Source of the DNA: Candidatus Pelagibacter sp.
GTDB taxonomy: Bacteria; Pseudomonadota; Alphaproteobacteria; Pelagibacterales; Pelagibacteraceae
Direction: 5' to 3'
DNA: 26,741 nt
Assembly: GCA_028101445.1 (NCBI GenBank)
Contig: JAOHKR010000010.1
Coordinates: 1-26,741 of the forward strand
Position 1 is the first letter of the stretch. Each line of letters begins with the position of its first letter. Positions 24,390-26,741 of this stretch are shown here, piece by piece. The translations under genes and the position numbers were made by a program. The notes under the pieces are model-generated. The model saw nothing but the letters and a program-made list of their open reading frames with translations. It ran no database searches and was not told the DNA's origin.

Positions 24390-25530
24390 ACTTTTATTTA
24401 CGATAATTTTTATTTTATACTCATCTGTATCTGCTTTAGCTAACCCTAGTGTACAAGCTAGAACCGGGATATTAATGGATTTTCATTCAGACGCGATCCT
24501 TTTTGAGCTTGAACCTGATCAACAAATTTACCCAGCTTCGATGACTAAAATTATGACAGCTATTGTAGCTTTTGATTTAATTAAAAAAAATAAACTTTCA
24601 TTAGATGATAAATTCTCAATTTCAGAAAATGCTTGGAGATTGTCACAAGCTGGATATTCATCAATGTTTATAATGATAAATGATCAAGTAACTGTTGAAA
24701 ATTTATTAAATGGCATAATAATAGCATCTGGTAATGATGCATGCATTGCTTTAGCTGAAGGCATAGCAGGCTCGGAAGAAAATTTTGCTCAAATGATGAA
24801 TGAAAAAGCGGGTGAAATTGGAATGACTTCGTCTAATTTTACAAATGCTTCTGGTATAAATGATCCTGATAATATTTCGACAGTTAGAGATATTGCATTA
24901 ATGTCAAAATACTTAATAAAAAATTACCCTGAATTTTATGAAATTTTTAAAGAAAAGTCTTTTACTTGGGACAGAACTGGCGGTGAGCCGATTAAACAAG
25001 GTAATCGAAATCCTTTACTTTATAAAAACGTAGGTGTTGATGGTGTTAAAACTGGTTATTTAGCTGTTGAAAAATACTCTTTGGCAAGTTCAATGAAAAA
25101 AAAAGATAGGAGAGTTATAGCCGTCATGTCTGGTTTTGAAACAAAAAATTTGAGAAGTAGTGAGTCTCTAAAATTATTAAATTGGGGTTTTAGAAATACA
25201 AATACATTTGAAATTTCTAAAGCAGGCATTACAAATTTTGAAATTGATACTTGGCTTGGTAATAAAGATAAAATAAATGCTTCAACAAAAGAGGATTTTT
25301 ACGCTACTATCAGCAAGAAAGACATACGTCATTTAACTATATCATTAAATTACACAGGACCAATTAAAGCACCTGTAACAAAAGGTGATAAAGTTGCTGA
25401 GCTATCTATTAAAAAGAAAGATAAAATTATAAAAACCTTGCCTTTGTATGCCTCAGAAGATCTAACAAAAGTTAACTTTTTTAAAAGTTTAATGACATCT
25501 ATAAATTATTTGATTTGGGGAGATGTATAA
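24382..25530 (+). CDS. dacA: D-alanyl-D-alanine carboxypeptidase (PBP5/DacA family)
   Basis: Trims the terminal D-Ala from peptidoglycan stem pentapeptides in the periplasm. The ATG at 24382 gives a clear signal peptide (MNKLLFTIIFILYSSVSALA, cleavage after residue 20); a longer in-frame start at 24328 lies inside the preceding gene. Penicillin-binding motifs are SMTK at 53-56 (Ser53 nucleophile), SGN at 116-118 and KTG at 223-225. The C-terminal PBP5-type beta domain follows, ending in a hydrophobic/amphipathic tail (FFKSLMTSINYLIWGDV) for membrane attachment. Length is 382 residues. It overlaps both the RlpA-like gene and tmk by eight bases. Confidence 0.95.
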   Translation: MNKLLFTIIFILYSSVSALANPSVQARTGILMDFHSDAILFELEPDQQIYPASMTKIMTAIVAFDLIKKNKLSLDDKFSISENAWRLSQAGYSSMFIMINDQVTVENLLNGIIIASGNDACIALAEGIAGSEENFAQMMNEKAGEIGMTSSNFTNASGINDPDNISTVRDIALMSKYLIKNYPEFYEIFKEKSFTWDRTGGEPIKQGNRNPLLYKNVGVDGVKTGYLAVEKYSLASSMKKKDRRVIAVMSGFETKNLRSSESLKLLNWGFRNTNTFEISKAGITNFEIDTWLGNKDKINASTKEDFYATISKKDIRHLTISLNYTGPIKAPVTKGDKVAELSIKKKDKIIKTLPLYASEDLTKVNFFKSLMTSINYLIWGDV

Positions 25531-26167
25531 AAAAAAACCATTTTTTATAGTATTTGAAGGTGTAGAAGGTTGTGGTAAATCATTTCAGAGTAAGAAGCTT
25601 CTAAATAATTTAAAAAAAAAACGTATACCTGCGTTATTAACAAGGGAACCTGGCGGAACTAAAAGTGCTGAGTTAATTAGAAATTTAATTCTTAAAGATT
25701 ATTTCAATAATGATAGTAAAGAAAAATTTGATAAATATACGGATACACTTTTATATTTAGCAGCTAGAAACGAACATATTAAAAATAAAATAGATCCAGC
25801 TCTTAAAAAAAAATTTGTTGTAATATGTGATCGTTTTACAGACTCAACACTCGCTTATCAAGTATATGGAAAAAATGTAAATATAAACTTTATTAATAAT
25901 ATTCATAAATTTATTCTCGGAAAGATTAAACCTAATTTAACATTTGTTTTAAAAGTATCTACAGAAACTTCAAAAAAAAGATTAAAAAAAAGAAAAACTA
26001 AAAATAGATATGACAATTTTACACAAATTTTTTATTCTAAGGCACAAAATTCTTTTTTAAAAATTGCAAAAAACAAAAAAAATTACTTTGTTTTAAATTC
26101 CTCTAAAAATGACAGCAATTTAGAAAAAAAAATTTTTAAAATTGTTTCTGCATACTTGAAAATATAA
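25523..26167 (+). CDS. tmk: Thymidylate kinase
   Basis: Phosphorylates dTMP to dTDP for DNA synthesis. The P-loop is GVEGCGKS at residues 13-20. The family DR(Y/F) motif region reads TREPGGTKSAELIRNLIL followed by VICDRFTDSTLAYQVYG. The LID stretch is highly basic (KKRLKKRKTKNRYDNF). Length is 214 residues. The ATG overlaps dacA by eight bases, and the stop shares one base with holB. The dacA-tmk-holB order is common in alphaproteobacteria and links precursor supply and replication in one transcript. Confidence 0.97.
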   Translation: MYKKKPFFIVFEGVEGCGKSFQSKKLLNNLKKKRIPALLTREPGGTKSAELIRNLILKDYFNNDSKEKFDKYTDTLLYLAARNEHIKNKIDPALKKKFVVICDRFTDSTLAYQVYGKNVNINFINNIHKFILGKIKPNLTFVLKVSTETSKKRLKKRKTKNRYDNFTQIFYSKAQNSFLKIAKNKKNYFVLNSSKNDSNLEKKIFKIVSAYLKI

Positions 26168-26741
26168 TGAACTATCCAATATACTTTGATTCAAAGAAAT
26201 CATCACATTTATTTGAATTAAATGATAGATTTGATTTTTTAAAAGATTTATATATTAAAAATAAATTGCCAAATGTTTTAATGCTTTCTGGCCAAAAAGG
26301 TTTAGGTAAATCAACACTAATCAATCACTTACTATTTTATATATTTGATCAAAATAATTATGATGTAAAAAATTATAATTTTGACAATAAATCATCATTT
26401 TATAATCAATTTTTAAGTAATATTTATTTATCTGGTTCAGATTTTAAAAATATAAAAATTGAGGATATAAGAAATTTAAAGTCAAAAATTCTAAAAACAA
26501 CAATTCTAAATAAACCACGTTTTATAATTTTTGATGATGTTGAAGTATTTAACAACAACAGTTTAAATGCACTTTTAAAAATTCTAGAAGAGCCATCAAT
26601 AAATAATCATTTTGTTCTGATAAATAATTTGTCTAATCCTTTAATTGATACAATTAAATCAAGATGTCTAGAAATTAAAATACTTTTAAATGAAAAAAAA
26701 AGACAAAATATTATTAAGTTTTTAATAGAAAAATTTAAAAT
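26167..26741 (+). CDS. holB: DNA polymerase III delta' subunit (5' part, runs off the window)
   Basis: Clamp-loader subunit of the replicative polymerase. The ATG at 26167 follows tmk as TAATG, and 191 codons are open to the window edge. Residues 41-50 read SGQKGLGKST, an intact-looking P-loop. FIIFDDVEVFNNNSLNALLKILEEPS (119-144) gives the Walker B-like segment and the delta'/DnaX hallmark, and SRC at 165-167 is the sensor/arginine-finger element. Between the P-loop and the Walker B segment, where E. coli delta' has four zinc-binding cysteines, no Cys is present. The C-terminal domain lies beyond the window. Confidence 0.92.
   Translation, partial: MNYPIYFDSKKSSHLFELNDRFDFLKDLYIKNKLPNVLMLSGQKGLGKSTLINHLLFYIFDQNNYDVKNYNFDNKSSFYNQFLSNIYLSGSDFKNIKIEDIRNLKSKILKTTILNKPRFIIFDDVEVFNNNSLNALLKILEEPSINNHFVLINNLSNPLIDTIKSRCLEIKILLNEKKRQNIIKFLIEKFK

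Overview
The window is a piece of chromosome from a very AT-rich, streamlined bacterium. The best fit is an alphaproteobacterium of the SAR11 group (Pelagibacterales). The evidence is the Lys/Asn/Ile-rich proteins, almost no intergenic space, many start/stop overlaps, and gene order: argS - small membrane protein - nagZ - scpA - scpB - tatABC - serS - yajC - secDF is a typical alphaproteobacterial block, as is ssb - gyrA - coaD - cyclophilin - tgt. The family assignments come from motifs read in the translations. The SAR11 placement is inference from composition and order and was not tested by any search. I see no IS element, prophage, CRISPR array, integrase or toxin-antitoxin pair. No gap without a gene exceeds about 100 bases.

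Layout. Positions 1-9651 are one long plus-strand run: the last codons of an unknown gene, argS, an 87-residue anchored protein, nagZ, scpA/scpB (chromosome segregation), tatA/B/C (folded-protein export), serS, yajC, secD and secF (Sec export). From 9652 to 13160 the minus strand carries a PuuD-like membrane protein downstream of uvrA. Positions 13261-18475 return to the plus strand with ssb, gyrA, coaD, an exported cyclophilin and tgt, followed by tRNA-Lys(UUU). A minus-strand M48 metalloprotease with a Tat lipoprotein signal follows. Then come a plus-strand candidate microprotein and a DUF502 membrane protein, minus-strand recG, plus-strand sdhE and minus-strand tRNA-Ser(UGA). The window ends in a tightly overlapping plus-strand run: MltB-like lytic transglycosylase, RlpA/SPOR-like lipoprotein, DacA carboxypeptidase, tmk and the 5' part of holB.

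How the genes fit together. The themes are protein export (Tat and Sec accessory factors, plus one apparent Tat client in the same window), cell-wall remodelling (nagZ, MltB-like, RlpA-like, dacA), DNA maintenance (scpAB, uvrA, ssb, gyrA, recG, tmk, holB) and translation (argS, serS, tgt, two tRNAs). This is core genome, and I found no convincing new multi-gene system. The most useful second-look items are loss of two zinc-ligand cysteines in Tgt, a 25-codon membrane microprotein ORF ahead of DUF502, a SPOR-position protein with no room for a SPOR domain, a PuuD-like protein with no cytochrome c domain, and an RlpA-like protein lacking the usual catalytic aspartate.
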